Positions 1-9,496 of a stretch of 43,654 nucleotides of DNA are shown here, in pieces. The position numbers were made by a program, and so were the translations under genes. The DNA lies in NCBI GenBank assembly GCA_028866135.1, contig JAGWIS010000003.1:1-43654 (forward strand), given 5' to 3'. The notes below the pieces were generated by a model. It did no database searches and was not told the DNA's origin. It was given only the letters and a program-made list of their open reading frames with translations. The DNA comes from Patescibacteria group bacterium. GTDB lineage: Bacteria; Patescibacteriota; Minisyncoccia; Phycocordibacterales; Phycocordibacteraceae. Positions within the stretch are counted from its first letter, which is position 1. Each line of letters starts with the position of its first letter.

Positions 1-503
1 CCGGTGTTCTTTGCAAGAATTTTATTCAGGACCGCGCGCAGTTTCAAAATCTGCTTCGCCGTAATTTCGATATCGGTCGCCTGGCCCTCGGCACCGCCGT
101 GCGGCTGGTGAATCATCACTTCCGCATTCGGCAGCGCAAAGCGCTTGCCTTTAGCTCCGGCGGAAAGGAGGATCGCCGCGCCGGACGCCGCCATGCCGAC
201 GCACACGGTCGATACGCTGGGCTTCACATGATTCATCGTATCGACCATCGCGAGCGTCGCGGTGACCGAGCCGCCGGGAGAGTTGATGTAGAGAGAAATG
301 TCTTTCTTCGGATCCTCCGCTTCGAGGAAGAGCAGCTGCGCAATGACGAGATTCGCGACATCATCGTCAATCGGCCCGCCAAGGAAGACGATGCGTTCCT
401 TCAAAAGACGCGAGTAGATATCGTACGCGCGCTCGCCAAACTGGCTTTTCTCGATGACCATCGGGACAAGCATGGACGCGCGGGGTTGTGTATTCGTTTT
501 CAT
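1..503 (-). CDS. clpP: ATP-dependent Clp protease proteolytic subunit ClpP (C-terminus cut by window edge)
   Basis: Manual reverse translation: [144 protein letters not shown] Ser motif and MIHQPHGG His motif. Not in ORF track because it runs off the edge. Confidence 0.95.
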   Translation of the reverse strand, partial: MKTNTQPRASMLVPMVIEKSQFGERAYDIYSRLLKERIVFLGGPIDDDVANLVIAQLLFLEAEDPKKDISLYINSPGGSVTATLAMVDTMNHVKPSVSTVCVGMAASGAAILLSAGAKGKRFALPNAEVMIHQPHGGAEGQATDIEITAKQILKLRAVLNKILAKNT

Positions 504-530
504 AGGTTGGTCAGTATATGCTTTTTCTAT

Positions 531-797
531 CTATTGCGCGACCTGCGCCGACGCAGGGATGTTCGTCTCGGAAATCCTTTTGCCCCAGGCGTAGAACGCG
601 CCGATAATCACCATGAGCACGATGACGACGATGGAGATGAGCGCGCCCCAGGACTGCGCTTTCGGGGAGGGGACGCCGGGCAGGGGCGGGATAGCAGGAG
701 GCGGTGTCTGGGGAACTATCGGTTTTTCAAGGGAAATGAGTTCGGGGATGCCCGGCGGGAGAAGTTTTTCTGCTGAGTCGTTATTTGGATTCTCCAT
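531..797 (-). CDS. small single-TM protein, proline-rich N-terminus
   Basis: MENPNNDSAEKLLPPGIPELISLEKPIVPQTPPPAIPPLPGVPSPKAQSWGALISIVVIVLMVIIGAFYAWGKR; overlaps the end of ppa by 17 nt in the same orientation. Confidence 0.6.
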   Translation of the reverse strand: MENPNNDSAEKLLPPGIPELISLEKPIVPQTPPPAIPPLPGVPSPKAQSWGALISIVVIVLMVIIGAFYAWGKRISETNIPASAQVAQ

Positions 798-1299
798 ACA
801 TCTTTCGCGCACGTTCGTATGCGGCGAATGCAGCCGCGCGGCCCTCAAACGCGCCGACTACGACTTCTTTTTTCTGAATCTGTTTGTATGTCGCGAAGAA
901 ATGCGCGATTTCTTTGAGCACGTGCTGATTCGCATCCGCAATGTCGTTGACGCCAGCGTAGCGCGGATCGCCTGAAGCGACCGCGATGATTTTTTCATCT
1001 GCCTCGCCGCCATCAGTCATGTGCATGATGCCGATCGGGCGTGCCGGAACGAGAACGCCCGGCGCAAGCGGGTAGGTGGTGAGCACGACAACGTCGAGCG
1101 CGTCGCCATCGTCCCAGTGCGTCTGCGGCACGAAGCCGTAGTCAAACGGATAGTCCTGTGCGCTGTGAAGCACGCGATCGAGCTTGATTACGCCGGTCTT
1201 TTTATCGATCTCGTATTTATTGTGGGACCCTTTCGGAATTTCGATGATGACATTCATCTCCTCCTTCGTCCCCGGATCAATGTCGTGCAGCAAGTTCAT
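781..1299 (-). CDS. ppa: inorganic pyrophosphatase (family I)
   Basis: MNVIIEIPKGSHNKYEIDKKTGVIKLDRVLHSAQDYPFDYGFVPQTHWDDGDALDVVVL is a typical PPase core. Confidence 0.95.
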   Translation of the reverse strand: MNLLHDIDPGTKEEMNVIIEIPKGSHNKYEIDKKTGVIKLDRVLHSAQDYPFDYGFVPQTHWDDGDALDVVVLTTYPLAPGVLVPARPIGIMHMTDGGEADEKIIAVASGDPRYAGVNDIADANQHVLKEIAHFFATYKQIQKKEVVVGAFEGRAAAFAAYERARKMYGESK

Positions 1300-1314
1300 A
1301 CTCGCCAGTATACC

Positions 1315-2679
1315 TTATTCGTCTTTTGCTTTGTCGCGGTCTTCCTCTTTGTCGGCGACTGTTTCATCGCTTGCGGGAAGGGAAGCGAGCTCCTCTTCGG
1401 CCGGAAGTCCCGTTACTTGCGGCGCTTCATCGGTGATGAGTTCCGCGCTCTCGGTCGGCATGACGCCAGCAGCTTCGGAAGGACGCTCGTCGCTCGGAAT
1501 GACGGCGACCGTTTCGCCATCGGACTCCGCGACTTCGTCGCCGCCAGAAGACACGATGTCGATATTCCAACCAGTGAGTTTCGCCGCGAGACGCACGTTC
1601 TGTCCGCCGCGGCCTATCGCAAGCGACTGCTCGTCCTCGGCGACCGTCACGGTTGCACGATGATCGTCTTCGTTCAGCACCACTTCGGTCGGCGTTGCGG
1701 GAGAGAGCGCTTCCTTTACGAATTCTTTCGCGTCATCGTTCCACTCGATGATGTCGATGCGCTCGCCACCAAGCTCGCTCATGACAGTCGAGACGCGCAC
1801 GCCGCGCTGGCCGACGAGGGAGCCTACCGGATCGATATGCGGATCACGCGAAGCGAGTGCAATCTTGGTGCGACTGCCCGGCTCGCGCGCAAGCGCCTTC
1901 ACTTCAATCGCGCCCGAAGCAAGCTCCGGCGCCTCGAGCTCGAAGAGCTTCACGACGAATTGCGGATGCGCACGGGAAAGGCGCAGGTACACGCCGCGGA
2001 AGCCTTCATCCACCGCGTAGAGGTAGGCGCGGATACGCTCGCCCATGCGGTAGCGCTCGCCCGGGATCTGCTCCTCGTAGGGGATGATGCCGGTCGTGCG
2101 GCCGAGGTCGACGAAAATCGCGCCGCGCTCCATGCGCTGCACGATGCCGCCCACGATCTGTCCTTTCTTCTCGCCGAACTCCTCCATCATCGAGAGCTTC
2201 TCGGCCTCACGCACTTTCTGGATGACCACCTGCTTGGCCGTCTGCGCCGCGATGCGGCCGAAGTCGTCCTGCTGCTCGAGCGGGAAGATGATATCTTCGC
2301 CAATGGCGACGCCGCGCTTCATGCGCTTCGCATCGTCGAGAAGGATGTGTTTCTCAGAATCGAAGCGGGGTAGTTCGCCCTCCGCGAGATGCTCTTCCTC
2401 CGCATGGAAGGGATGCGCGTGATGATGCGCCTCGGGAATTTCTTCGCCGGGAGCGGGAAAACGCACCGTCGTGTCGTCGACGACGGTCTTCACTTGCTCA
2501 AAGGAGATGGTGCCGGTGTTGAGATCGAGCTTCGCGCGAATCACCTGCCCGCGCTTGCCGTACTCGCGCTTGTACGCGGTGGCCATTGCGCTCTCGATGG
2601 CATCGATCATCGTCGCGCGGCTGATGCCGCGATCCTCAAACTCCCCGAGCACCGCATTGATAGTCTTCAAATCAATCAT
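1315..2679 (-). CDS. nusA: transcription termination/antitermination factor NusA with acidic C-terminal tail
   Basis: MIDLKTINAVLGEFEDRGISRATMIDAIESAMATAYKREYGKRGQ; S1/KH content (GERIRAYLYAVD, GQRGVRVSTVMSELGGERIDIIEWNDD). Start at internal Met of the 2730 ORF. Confidence 0.93.
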   Translation of the reverse strand: MIDLKTINAVLGEFEDRGISRATMIDAIESAMATAYKREYGKRGQVIRAKLDLNTGTISFEQVKTVVDDTTVRFPAPGEEIPEAHHHAHPFHAEEEHLAEGELPRFDSEKHILLDDAKRMKRGVAIGEDIIFPLEQQDDFGRIAAQTAKQVVIQKVREAEKLSMMEEFGEKKGQIVGGIVQRMERGAIFVDLGRTTGIIPYEEQIPGERYRMGERIRAYLYAVDEGFRGVYLRLSRAHPQFVVKLFELEAPELASGAIEVKALAREPGSRTKIALASRDPHIDPVGSLVGQRGVRVSTVMSELGGERIDIIEWNDDAKEFVKEALSPATPTEVVLNEDDHRATVTVAEDEQSLAIGRGGQNVRLAAKLTGWNIDIVSSGGDEVAESDGETVAVIPSDERPSEAAGVMPTESAELITDEAPQVTGLPAEEELASLPASDETVADKEEDRDKAKDE

Positions 2680-2710
2680 ATGGAATATGTATGTCGCACC
2701 TTTGTAATAA

Positions 2711-2728
2711 GAAAGCCCCTTAAGGGGC
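2711..2728 (-). terminator. terminator-like hairpin in the nusA leader
   Basis: Perfect palindrome GCCCCTTAAGGGGC (2715-2728); on the minus strand followed by TTTCTTATT, between promoter and nusA ATG. Confidence 0.45.
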
Positions 2729-2742
2729 ATTTCGTTAAGAGC

Positions 2743-2771
2743 AATGTAGCAAAGAAAATAAGTTGCGTCAA
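2743..2771 (-). promoter_or_regulatory. sigma70-type promoter for nusA
   Basis: Minus strand TTGACG (2771-2766), 17 nt, TACATT (2748-2743). Confidence 0.65.
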
Positions 2772-2813
2772 TGTTCCTTTGCGCGTAGGGTGTCGGGAGA
2801 AGGAGGGCTCACC

Positions 2814-3320
2814 ATGAAGATTCCTGGTCTCGAGAATCCTGCAACCCCGGAGGAGGTGCGGCGAATTTTGCACAATCCGGCTTTCGACGAGTACGTGATC
2901 GGTACCACCGGCAGATGGCGCGTGTACCTAAACATAAGAGACCAACGGTTTCTTGGTCGATGCTACGCGTGGCTGGTGAATGGAAAGCATGCAGACCTCC
3001 TGGACCTGGGCGATCTCTCCGAAGAGGAAGCGCAAAGTCTCTTCGGTATCGTGCGGCGCTTCAGGACTGCGGTCGAGAATTTGTGGGGTGCGACCCATGT
3101 CAACTATGGGTGGCTCGGCAACGAGACGCGCATACATCGCGGCCATGGGCACCTCCACATGACTCCTCGATACTTCGGCGGCGCTCCGAGTTTTTGCGGG
3201 TTGTCCTTTCCAGATCCGTGTATCGGGAAGAATTCCGCGTCGAGTTTTCCGCTCAAGCCGGGGGAGGAAGTTCTTCTCCCCATTCGCGACGCTCTCCGTA
3301 AGGAGATGAAGCTCGCCTGA
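2814..3320 (+). CDS. HIT-like (histidine triad) protein
   Basis: RGHGHLHMTPRYFGG fits the HxHxH triad followed by PR; strong SD (AGGAGGG) upstream of ATG 2814. Confidence 0.6.
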   Translation: MKIPGLENPATPEEVRRILHNPAFDEYVIGTTGRWRVYLNIRDQRFLGRCYAWLVNGKHADLLDLGDLSEEEAQSLFGIVRRFRTAVENLWGATHVNYGWLGNETRIHRGHGHLHMTPRYFGGAPSFCGLSFPDPCIGKNSASSFPLKPGEEVLLPIRDALRKEMKLA

Positions 3321-3343
3321 GACATTTCCACGCCCTGTCTGAA

Positions 3344-3372
3344 AACGCGCCGAGGCCAAGCCTCGGCGCGTT
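3344..3372. terminator. perfect 13-bp hairpin with CAA loop
   Basis: AACGCGCCGAGGC-CAA-GCCTCGGCGCGTT between the HIT-like gene and pilB; followed by ATACTTT. Confidence 0.55.
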
Positions 3373-3385
3373 ATACTTTACCCAT

Positions 3386-5134
3386 ATGCACGTTTCGGAA
3401 GGGGAGCTGAAAGAATTCATCATCGACTCGGGCCTCGTCGCGAAGAAGGAGATTGACGCGGCGGACGAGGAGGCGAAGAAGCGCGGGCAGTCGCTCGGCG
3501 ACATGCTCGTCTCGCGCGGCTCCCTCACCGAGGACGCGCTGCGCCGCATCCAGGCGTACGTGCTCGGCATCCCATTTGTAAACCTCAAAGACAATCGCAT
3601 CACCCCGGACGTCCTCTCCCTCATCCCCGAACCGATCGCGCGCACGCACAACATCATCGCGTTCCGCAAAGACGGCGATTCGCTCGAGGTGGCGATGCTC
3701 GACGTGGACGATCTCGCCTCAATCGACTCGGTGCGCAAGAAGACGGGGCTCAAGATCCTGCCGCGGCTCACCGACACCGAGAGCATAAAGTTCGCTCTTT
3801 TGCAGTACCAGAAATCGCTCAAGGATGAATTCGGCGACATCATTTCCGCCGAGGCGGGAAAGATCCGCGCCGTTGCTGAGGGCGATAAGGACATCTCCGG
3901 TGAAGACCTCAAGAAGATGGCGGAGGATCTGCCGATCGTGCGCATCGTCGACACCCTGCTCCGGCACGCCATCGTGCAAGGCGCCTCCGACATCCACATC
4001 GAGCCCATGGAGAACGAGGTACTCGTGCGCTACCGCATCGACGGCATCCTCCACGACGCGATGACGCTGCCGAAAGCCGCTGCCGCAGGCATCGTCGCGC
4101 GCATCAAGGTGCTCTCCAATCTGAAGCTCGACGAAAAACGCCTGCCACAGGATGGGCGCTTCAAGATGGAGACCGAGGCCGAAAAAGTTTCTTTCCGCGT
4201 GTCGATTCTCCCGACCTTCTTCGGCGAAAAGACGGTGATGCGCCTTTTGCGCGAGACGGGCGAAGGCTTCACGCTCGACGTGCTCGGATTCCACGGAGAA
4301 AACATGGAGCGTATTCACCGCGCGCTGAAACAGACCACTGGCATCATCCTTATTTCAGGCCCGACCGGATCCGGCAAGACGACGACGCTCTACACGATGC
4401 TCGACATCCTGAATCAGCCGGATGTGAACATCTCCACCGTCGAAGATCCGATCGAATACCAGATGAAGCGCGTGAATCAGACGCAGGTGAATCCGCAGAT
4501 AGGATTCACCTTCGCAAATGGTCTGCGCTCCCTCGTGCGCCAGGACCCAGACATCATCATGGTGGGCGAAATCCGCGATAGCGAGACCGCTTCGCTTGCT
4601 ATAAACGCCGCACTTACCGGCCACCTCGTCCTCTCCACGATTCACACCAACAGCGCCGCAGGCGCCATCCCGCGCCTGATCGACATGGGCGTCGAGCCGT
4701 TCCTTCTTGCGTCGACCATCCGCGTCATCGTCGGGCAGCGCCTCGTGCGCAAGCTCTGCGAAACGAAGGAGCCGTATACGCTTGATAAAGCCACGCGCAC
4801 CAAGATCGCAAACGACGAAGAGTTCGGAGCGGCCTTCCGCGCGCTTGAAGAGGAAAAACTGGTGAAGGCAGGGACGACGCTCGACGAGGTTTCTTTTTAC
4901 CGGCCGGTCCCCTCTGCTGAATGTGAAGACGGCTACAAGAGCCGAATCGGCATCCACGAAGTGCTTGCGGTGTCGCCCGCCATCCGCGACATCATGCTCC
5001 ACTCAAGCACCACCGACGCGCTCGAAGCGCAGGCGAAGAAGGAAGGAATGCTCACGATGTTTGAAGACGGCCTCTACAAAGCCGCGCGCGGCATCACGAG
5101 CATCGAGGAAGTTCTGCGTGCGATTTCCGAATGA
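3386..5134 (+). CDS. pilB: type IV pilus assembly ATPase PilB/GspE
   Basis: Walker A GPTGSGKTTTLY, VEDPIEYQ, RSLVRQDPDIIMVGEIRDSETA, LSTIHTNSAAGAIPRL. Confidence 0.93.
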   Translation: MHVSEGELKEFIIDSGLVAKKEIDAADEEAKKRGQSLGDMLVSRGSLTEDALRRIQAYVLGIPFVNLKDNRITPDVLSLIPEPIARTHNIIAFRKDGDSLEVAMLDVDDLASIDSVRKKTGLKILPRLTDTESIKFALLQYQKSLKDEFGDIISAEAGKIRAVAEGDKDISGEDLKKMAEDLPIVRIVDTLLRHAIVQGASDIHIEPMENEVLVRYRIDGILHDAMTLPKAAAAGIVARIKVLSNLKLDEKRLPQDGRFKMETEAEKVSFRVSILPTFFGEKTVMRLLRETGEGFTLDVLGFHGENMERIHRALKQTTGIILISGPTGSGKTTTLYTMLDILNQPDVNISTVEDPIEYQMKRVNQTQVNPQIGFTFANGLRSLVRQDPDIIMVGEIRDSETASLAINAALTGHLVLSTIHTNSAAGAIPRLIDMGVEPFLLASTIRVIVGQRLVRKLCETKEPYTLDKATRTKIANDEEFGAAFRALEEEKLVKAGTTLDEVSFYRPVPSAECEDGYKSRIGIHEVLAVSPAIRDIMLHSSTTDALEAQAKKEGMLTMFEDGLYKAARGITSIEEVLRAISE

Positions 5135-5135
5135 T

Positions 5136-6350
5136 ATGAAATTCCGCGCTGTCATACGCAAAGAAGGAGCGCCGGACTCCACCGTTATCATCGAAGCGCC
5201 TTCGCGCTTCGCCGTGTACGAGCAGGTGCAGAAGGAAGGAGGCGTCGTCGTGGAGCTCTTGGAGGGAACGGGCGGATTCAAGCTCCCCGCATGGCTCTCC
5301 TACAAAATCGGCACCGGCGTGAAGCGCGTCGAGATCATCCGGATGGCGAAGAATCTCTCCGCGATGCTCGGCGCGGGCCTTGCGCTTTCGCGCGCGCTTT
5401 CGGTCATCGAGCGGCAATCGGGCAATAAGCACCTGAAAGCGATCGTCGCGAGTCTCGCCGAATCGATCAGGAAAGGTTCTTCTTTCCATGAAAGCCTGGC
5501 TGCGTATCCGAAAGTGTTTCCCGAACTCTTCGTGGCGATGGTGCGTTCGGGTGAGGAATCCGGAGGTCTTTCCGATTCGCTTACGATCGTCGGGGTCCAG
5601 ATGGAGCGTTCGGAAGAGCTCATCCGGAAGATCAAAGGCGCGATGATCTATCCGTCTATCGTCATTACGGCCGTCCTCATCGTCGGTATCCTGATGCTCA
5701 TCTACGTCGTGCCGACCCTGACTGCGACCTTCACTCAGCTCGGCGTCGAGGTGCCGCTTGCAACACAAATCATCGTCGCGATCTCGAATTTCATGGTCGG
5801 GAACGTGACGCTCGTCTTCACCGGCATCCTCGCGCTTATCGCCCTCAGCATCGCCTTCGTCCGCTCGAAGCGCGGGAGCGCGATCGTGCTTGCCGTCGCC
5901 CTTCACCTGCCCGTCATCGGCGAGCTCGTGCGCGAGACGTACACCGCGCGCGCCGCACGCACCCTTTCCTCGCTCCTCGCTTCCGGCGTACCGGTGCTCG
6001 ATGCCCTCTCCATCACCAAAGCGGTGGTGCGTGCAAACGCCTTCGCGAACGTGATCGCGGAAGCTGAGGAGCGCGTGAAGAAGGGCGAGCCGCTCTCGCT
6101 CTCCTTCGCCGAGCACACGAATCTCTATCCCATCCTCATGAGCGATATGCTCACGGTGGGTGAGGAGACCGGCAAAGTCTCGGAAATGCTGAAGCAGATC
6201 GCGGAATTCTACGAGGAGGATGTGGCTGAGCGGACGAAAGATCTCTCCACGATCATCGAGCCGCTCCTCATGCTTCTCATCGGCACCGTCGTCGGCATCT
6301 TCGCCGTCTCGATGATCGCGCCGATTTACTCGCTCTCTTCCGCCTTCTAG
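5136..6350 (+). CDS. pilC: type IV pilus inner-membrane platform protein PilC/GspF
   Basis: MKFRAVIRKEGAPDSTVI...FVAMVRSGEESGGL...TLSSLLASGVPVLDALS...MLTVGEETGKVSEMLKQIAEFYEEDV. Confidence 0.93.
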   Translation: MKFRAVIRKEGAPDSTVIIEAPSRFAVYEQVQKEGGVVVELLEGTGGFKLPAWLSYKIGTGVKRVEIIRMAKNLSAMLGAGLALSRALSVIERQSGNKHLKAIVASLAESIRKGSSFHESLAAYPKVFPELFVAMVRSGEESGGLSDSLTIVGVQMERSEELIRKIKGAMIYPSIVITAVLIVGILMLIYVVPTLTATFTQLGVEVPLATQIIVAISNFMVGNVTLVFTGILALIALSIAFVRSKRGSAIVLAVALHLPVIGELVRETYTARAARTLSSLLASGVPVLDALSITKAVVRANAFANVIAEAEERVKKGEPLSLSFAEHTNLYPILMSDMLTVGEETGKVSEMLKQIAEFYEEDVAERTKDLSTIIEPLLMLLIGTVVGIFAVSMIAPIYSLSSAF

Positions 6351-6373
6351 CATGAGGCCGTTTCGAGGAGCTC

Positions 6374-6510
6374 CCCATACACCAGCTTCGGCATCATGGT
6401 CTTTGCGCCGAGTGCCGCAGACCGTATTCGCGTGCCCGCAGGAAATATCAGGTGCCCGGGGAGAAACGCGCGAGACCACGCGCGGCGCAATGCCGAAGCT
6501 GGTGTCTGGG
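6374..6510. repeat. 21-bp inverted repeat (1 mismatch) spanning the pilC-pilin spacer
   Basis: CCCATACACCAGCTTCGGCAT (6374-6394) vs ATGCCGAAGCTGGTGTCTGGG (6490-6510); the right arm begins at the pilin ATG. Confidence 0.85.
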
Positions 6511-6879
6511 TTCAGTCTCATCGAAGTCATCGTCTCGATCTTCATCATGAGCGTCATCCTGCTCCTCTTCCAGGCGCTCGTCAGGAGCAGCGTGCTCGTG
6601 CGCACGTCGAAAGATCAGGGGATCGCGCTCGCGGTCGTCAGGAACGAGCTCGAGACGCTGCGTGCAAACGGCTACGCAGCGCTTCCGGCAAGCGGTTCGT
6701 TTTCGGACAGCTTGCTCGGCACGCTTCCGCCCGCGACGACTGCGACCCTCTCTGTGAGCGTGCTAAATGCGCAAACGAAACAAGTCTCGGCGAGTGTCGT
6801 GTGGAGAGAGCCGGGCGCCGCCGCATCGAGCACCGTCTCGCTCTCCACACTCATTACTCAGAATGGCGGCCTTCCATGA
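6490..6879 (+). CDS. type IV pilin-like protein (class III signal)
   Basis: MPKLVSG/FSLIEVIVSIFIMSVILLLFQALV prepilin motif. Confidence 0.8.
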   Translation: MPKLVSGFSLIEVIVSIFIMSVILLLFQALVRSSVLVRTSKDQGIALAVVRNELETLRANGYAALPASGSFSDSLLGTLPPATTATLSVSVLNAQTKQVSASVVWREPGAAASSTVSLSTLITQNGGLP

Positions 6880-7445
6880 CGCGCCTCTTTCAATCCGCGG
6901 CACGCGCGTTCACGCTTCTTGAAACGATGATCGTCATCGCGCTTGCCGCCGGCATGATGACCACGCTCGGCTTCCTTATCTACAATTTCAATGGCACCTC
7001 GGCGTACGAGCAGACGCTCTCGCAATCATCCGGCTCCGCAAGCGCGGTTCTGCGCGAAGTGGAATCGCTCGTGCTGCCGGCCGATGCGGTACTCCAGACG
7101 CATACGTTTTCAAGCACGACGTATACCTCCACCTCGACCTCGATCGTCCTCGAAATCCCCTCTATCGACAGTTCCGGAAACGTCATTTCAAGCACCTATG
7201 ACTATGCGGCGTTTTATACATCCGGCACGAACGCGTACCGCCTTCTTCAGGCAAACGCGTCGAGCAAACGAGCGTCAGGGACGAAACTGCTCAGTTCGAG
7301 CGTAAAAACGCTCACGTTCTCCTACAACAATACCGACTTCACTAAAGTGAGCAGCACCACCGTCGACATCCAGACGCAGGCGCAGGTAAAGCAGAACACC
7401 GTCTCCGATCACCGGCGCGAGCAGATGCGCCTGCGCAACTACTAA
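6876..7445 (+). CDS. prepilin-type N-terminal domain protein (PilW/GspJ-like)
   Basis: MTRLFQSAARA/FTLLETMIVIALAAGMMTTLGFLIYNF; ATGA overlap with upstream gene; -1 residue is Ala instead of Gly. Confidence 0.75.
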   Translation: MTRLFQSAARAFTLLETMIVIALAAGMMTTLGFLIYNFNGTSAYEQTLSQSSGSASAVLREVESLVLPADAVLQTHTFSSTTYTSTSTSIVLEIPSIDSSGNVISSTYDYAAFYTSGTNAYRLLQANASSKRASGTKLLSSSVKTLTFSYNNTDFTKVSSTTVDIQTQAQVKQNTVSDHRREQMRLRNY

Positions 7446-7446
7446 T

Positions 7447-8733
7447 ATGTTCCGTATGCTCCGCCGCGCCCACTCTCCAATCTTCCGCCAAGGATACGTG
7501 CTTGTCCTTGCGCTCGTATTCCTCGGCATCTTCTTCGCCACCGGAAGCGCATATCTGAACTCCGTCACGAGCTCTGCGCGGAGCATCCGCGCGAGCGTCG
7601 CAAGCGCGCAGGCGCTCGCGCTTGCCGAGGCGGGCATTGATGCGGCAGTGTACCAGTTGAATCAGAACGGTAGTTACTCCGGAGAGTCGAATACGGCGCT
7701 TGGCGCGGGCACCTATACCGTCGTCGTCTCGGCAATCGACACCAACACCAAGCGGCTCACAGTCACCGGGTACGTTCCGAACTCCGCAAATCCTCTTGCG
7801 ACCAAGACCGTGACCGTGCTCGTAAGCATCAACACGACCACCATCTCCTTCCACTACGGCGCACAGGTCGGAGCGGGCGGCATCAGCATGAACAACAACT
7901 CGCAGGTAAACGGCAATCTGTATTCTGACGGGAGCATTTCGGGAAGCGGCACCATCACGGGCGACGTGACCGTCGCGAGCAGCACGAATTCGCTCAGCGG
8001 CGTGACGGTGACGGGGACCGCGCGGGCGCACTCGCTCACGAACTGCACGATAAGCGGCGACGCGTACTACCAGACCATTTCGAACTGCCCGGTGGGCGGG
8101 ACGAGGTACCCGGGAAGCGCGGATTCAGCCTCGCTTCCTATGCCGATTTCAGACGCGCAGATCACCGCATGGGAGGCGACCGCGGCGGCCGGAGGAGTAA
8201 CCGCAGGGCCGCATACGGTAAGCGGTTCAGAAACATTGGGCCCGCAAGAGATAAACGGCGACCTCACGATAAACGGCACGCTCACTCTCAGCGGCATCGT
8301 ATGGGTGAAAGGAAACGTGTCTTTTAGAAACAATGCGTCTCTCACCGTCTCTTCAAATCTGGGGAATGCCGGCGCTATCCTCATTGCGGACGTGCCCGGA
8401 AACCAGTCCTCGAAGGGGACTGTCGACCTTTCAAACAACATCACGATATCGGGAAACGGAAACGCAGGAAGCTATCCGATGGTTCTTTCCACGAATTCCG
8501 GCTCGGACGCGATTTCGGTCGGAAACAATGCGACCAGCGTCATCCTCTACGCGTCAAAGGGCACGATCGAGGTGAGCAATAACGCGAGCGTGAACCAGAT
8601 CACCGCGTACGAGCTTTCGCTCCAGAATAATGCGACGATTACGTACGTAAGCGGCCTTCAAAACGCAAACTTCTCCGGCGGCGCGGGAGGATCATGGGCG
8701 GTCGTGCCGCACACCTACTCCATCTCCCGCTAG
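7447..8733 (+). CDS. PilX-like N-terminus fused to an Asn/Ser/Gly-rich repetitive region
   Basis: RQGYVLVLALVFLGIFFATGSAYLNSVTSSARSIRASVASAQALALAEAGIDAAVYQLN followed by NNNSQVNGNLYSDGSISGSGTITGDVTV-type repeats suggestive of a beta-helix. Confidence 0.7.
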   Translation: MFRMLRRAHSPIFRQGYVLVLALVFLGIFFATGSAYLNSVTSSARSIRASVASAQALALAEAGIDAAVYQLNQNGSYSGESNTALGAGTYTVVVSAIDTNTKRLTVTGYVPNSANPLATKTVTVLVSINTTTISFHYGAQVGAGGISMNNNSQVNGNLYSDGSISGSGTITGDVTVASSTNSLSGVTVTGTARAHSLTNCTISGDAYYQTISNCPVGGTRYPGSADSASLPMPISDAQITAWEATAAAGGVTAGPHTVSGSETLGPQEINGDLTINGTLTLSGIVWVKGNVSFRNNASLTVSSNLGNAGAILIADVPGNQSSKGTVDLSNNITISGNGNAGSYPMVLSTNSGSDAISVGNNATSVILYASKGTIEVSNNASVNQITAYELSLQNNATITYVSGLQNANFSGGAGGSWAVVPHTYSISR

Positions 8734-8751
8734 AGCTGCTATCATAGGAGC

Positions 8752-9495
8752 ATGCTCATTGTCGCCAACTGGAAAGCCTACGTCGAAGACATAAAAAAAG
8801 CGAAAAAGCTTTTTTCGATAAGCAAAAAGCTCGTGCGCGCGACCGGCGTCGACATTGTCCTTGCGCCGCCGGCTCCTTTTCTCGGCGCGCTCGCCGTGCG
8901 CAATAAGTCTCGCGTGGCCTTCGCGGCGCAGGATATTTCCGTAACCACCGGCGGCGCAAGAACTGGCGAAGCGACCGCAAGCGCCTATACGGCGGCCGGA
9001 GCGACCTATGCCATCATCGGCCACTCCGAACGAAGGGCGGCGGGCGATACGAGGGAGATCGTTGCAGAGAAGATCGCGCGCGCCTTCGCGAACGGACTCA
9101 CCCCCATTCTCTGTGTGGGCGAGGAGGAGCGCGATGGGGGAGGCCGCTATCTCGGCTTCATCCGCGAAGAAATAGTGAGTGCGATTGAGCCTCTCGCCCC
9201 CAAAGAGCGCCCGAAAATCATCGTGGCATACGAGCCGCTCTGGGCCATCAATAAGACGGCCGCTGATGCTATCAGCTCGAATGATCTTGCCGAGATGACG
9301 CTCTACATCCGGAAAGTGCTGGCCGAACTCCTCCCTGGGAAAGGGTCGCAGCATGTGCCGGTGCTCTACGGCGGCTCAGTCGAGCCGGAGAATGCACGCC
9401 TGCTCGCTCTTGATTCGGGCATTGATGGATTCCTCGTTGGACACGCTTCGGTCGATCCGGCTTCTTTCGAGCTTCTCGCAAAACATCTCGCTTGA
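8752..9495 (+). CDS. tpiA: triosephosphate isomerase
   Basis: VANWKAYVED, IIGHSERR, VAYEPLWAI, VLYGGSVEPENA. Confidence 0.95.
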   Translation: MLIVANWKAYVEDIKKAKKLFSISKKLVRATGVDIVLAPPAPFLGALAVRNKSRVAFAAQDISVTTGGARTGEATASAYTAAGATYAIIGHSERRAAGDTREIVAEKIARAFANGLTPILCVGEEERDGGGRYLGFIREEIVSAIEPLAPKERPKIIVAYEPLWAINKTAADAISSNDLAEMTLYIRKVLAELLPGKGSQHVPVLYGGSVEPENARLLALDSGIDGFLVGHASVDPASFELLAKHLA

Positions 9496-9496
9496 T

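Noticed and set aside
1021-2373. 450-aa plus-strand ORF opposite nusA
   Set aside because: Antisense shadow of NusA; no recognisable domain.
5094-6605. 503-aa minus-strand ORF opposite pilC
   Set aside because: Arg/Asp/His-rich antisense translation of a clear PilC gene; high-GC shadow ORF.
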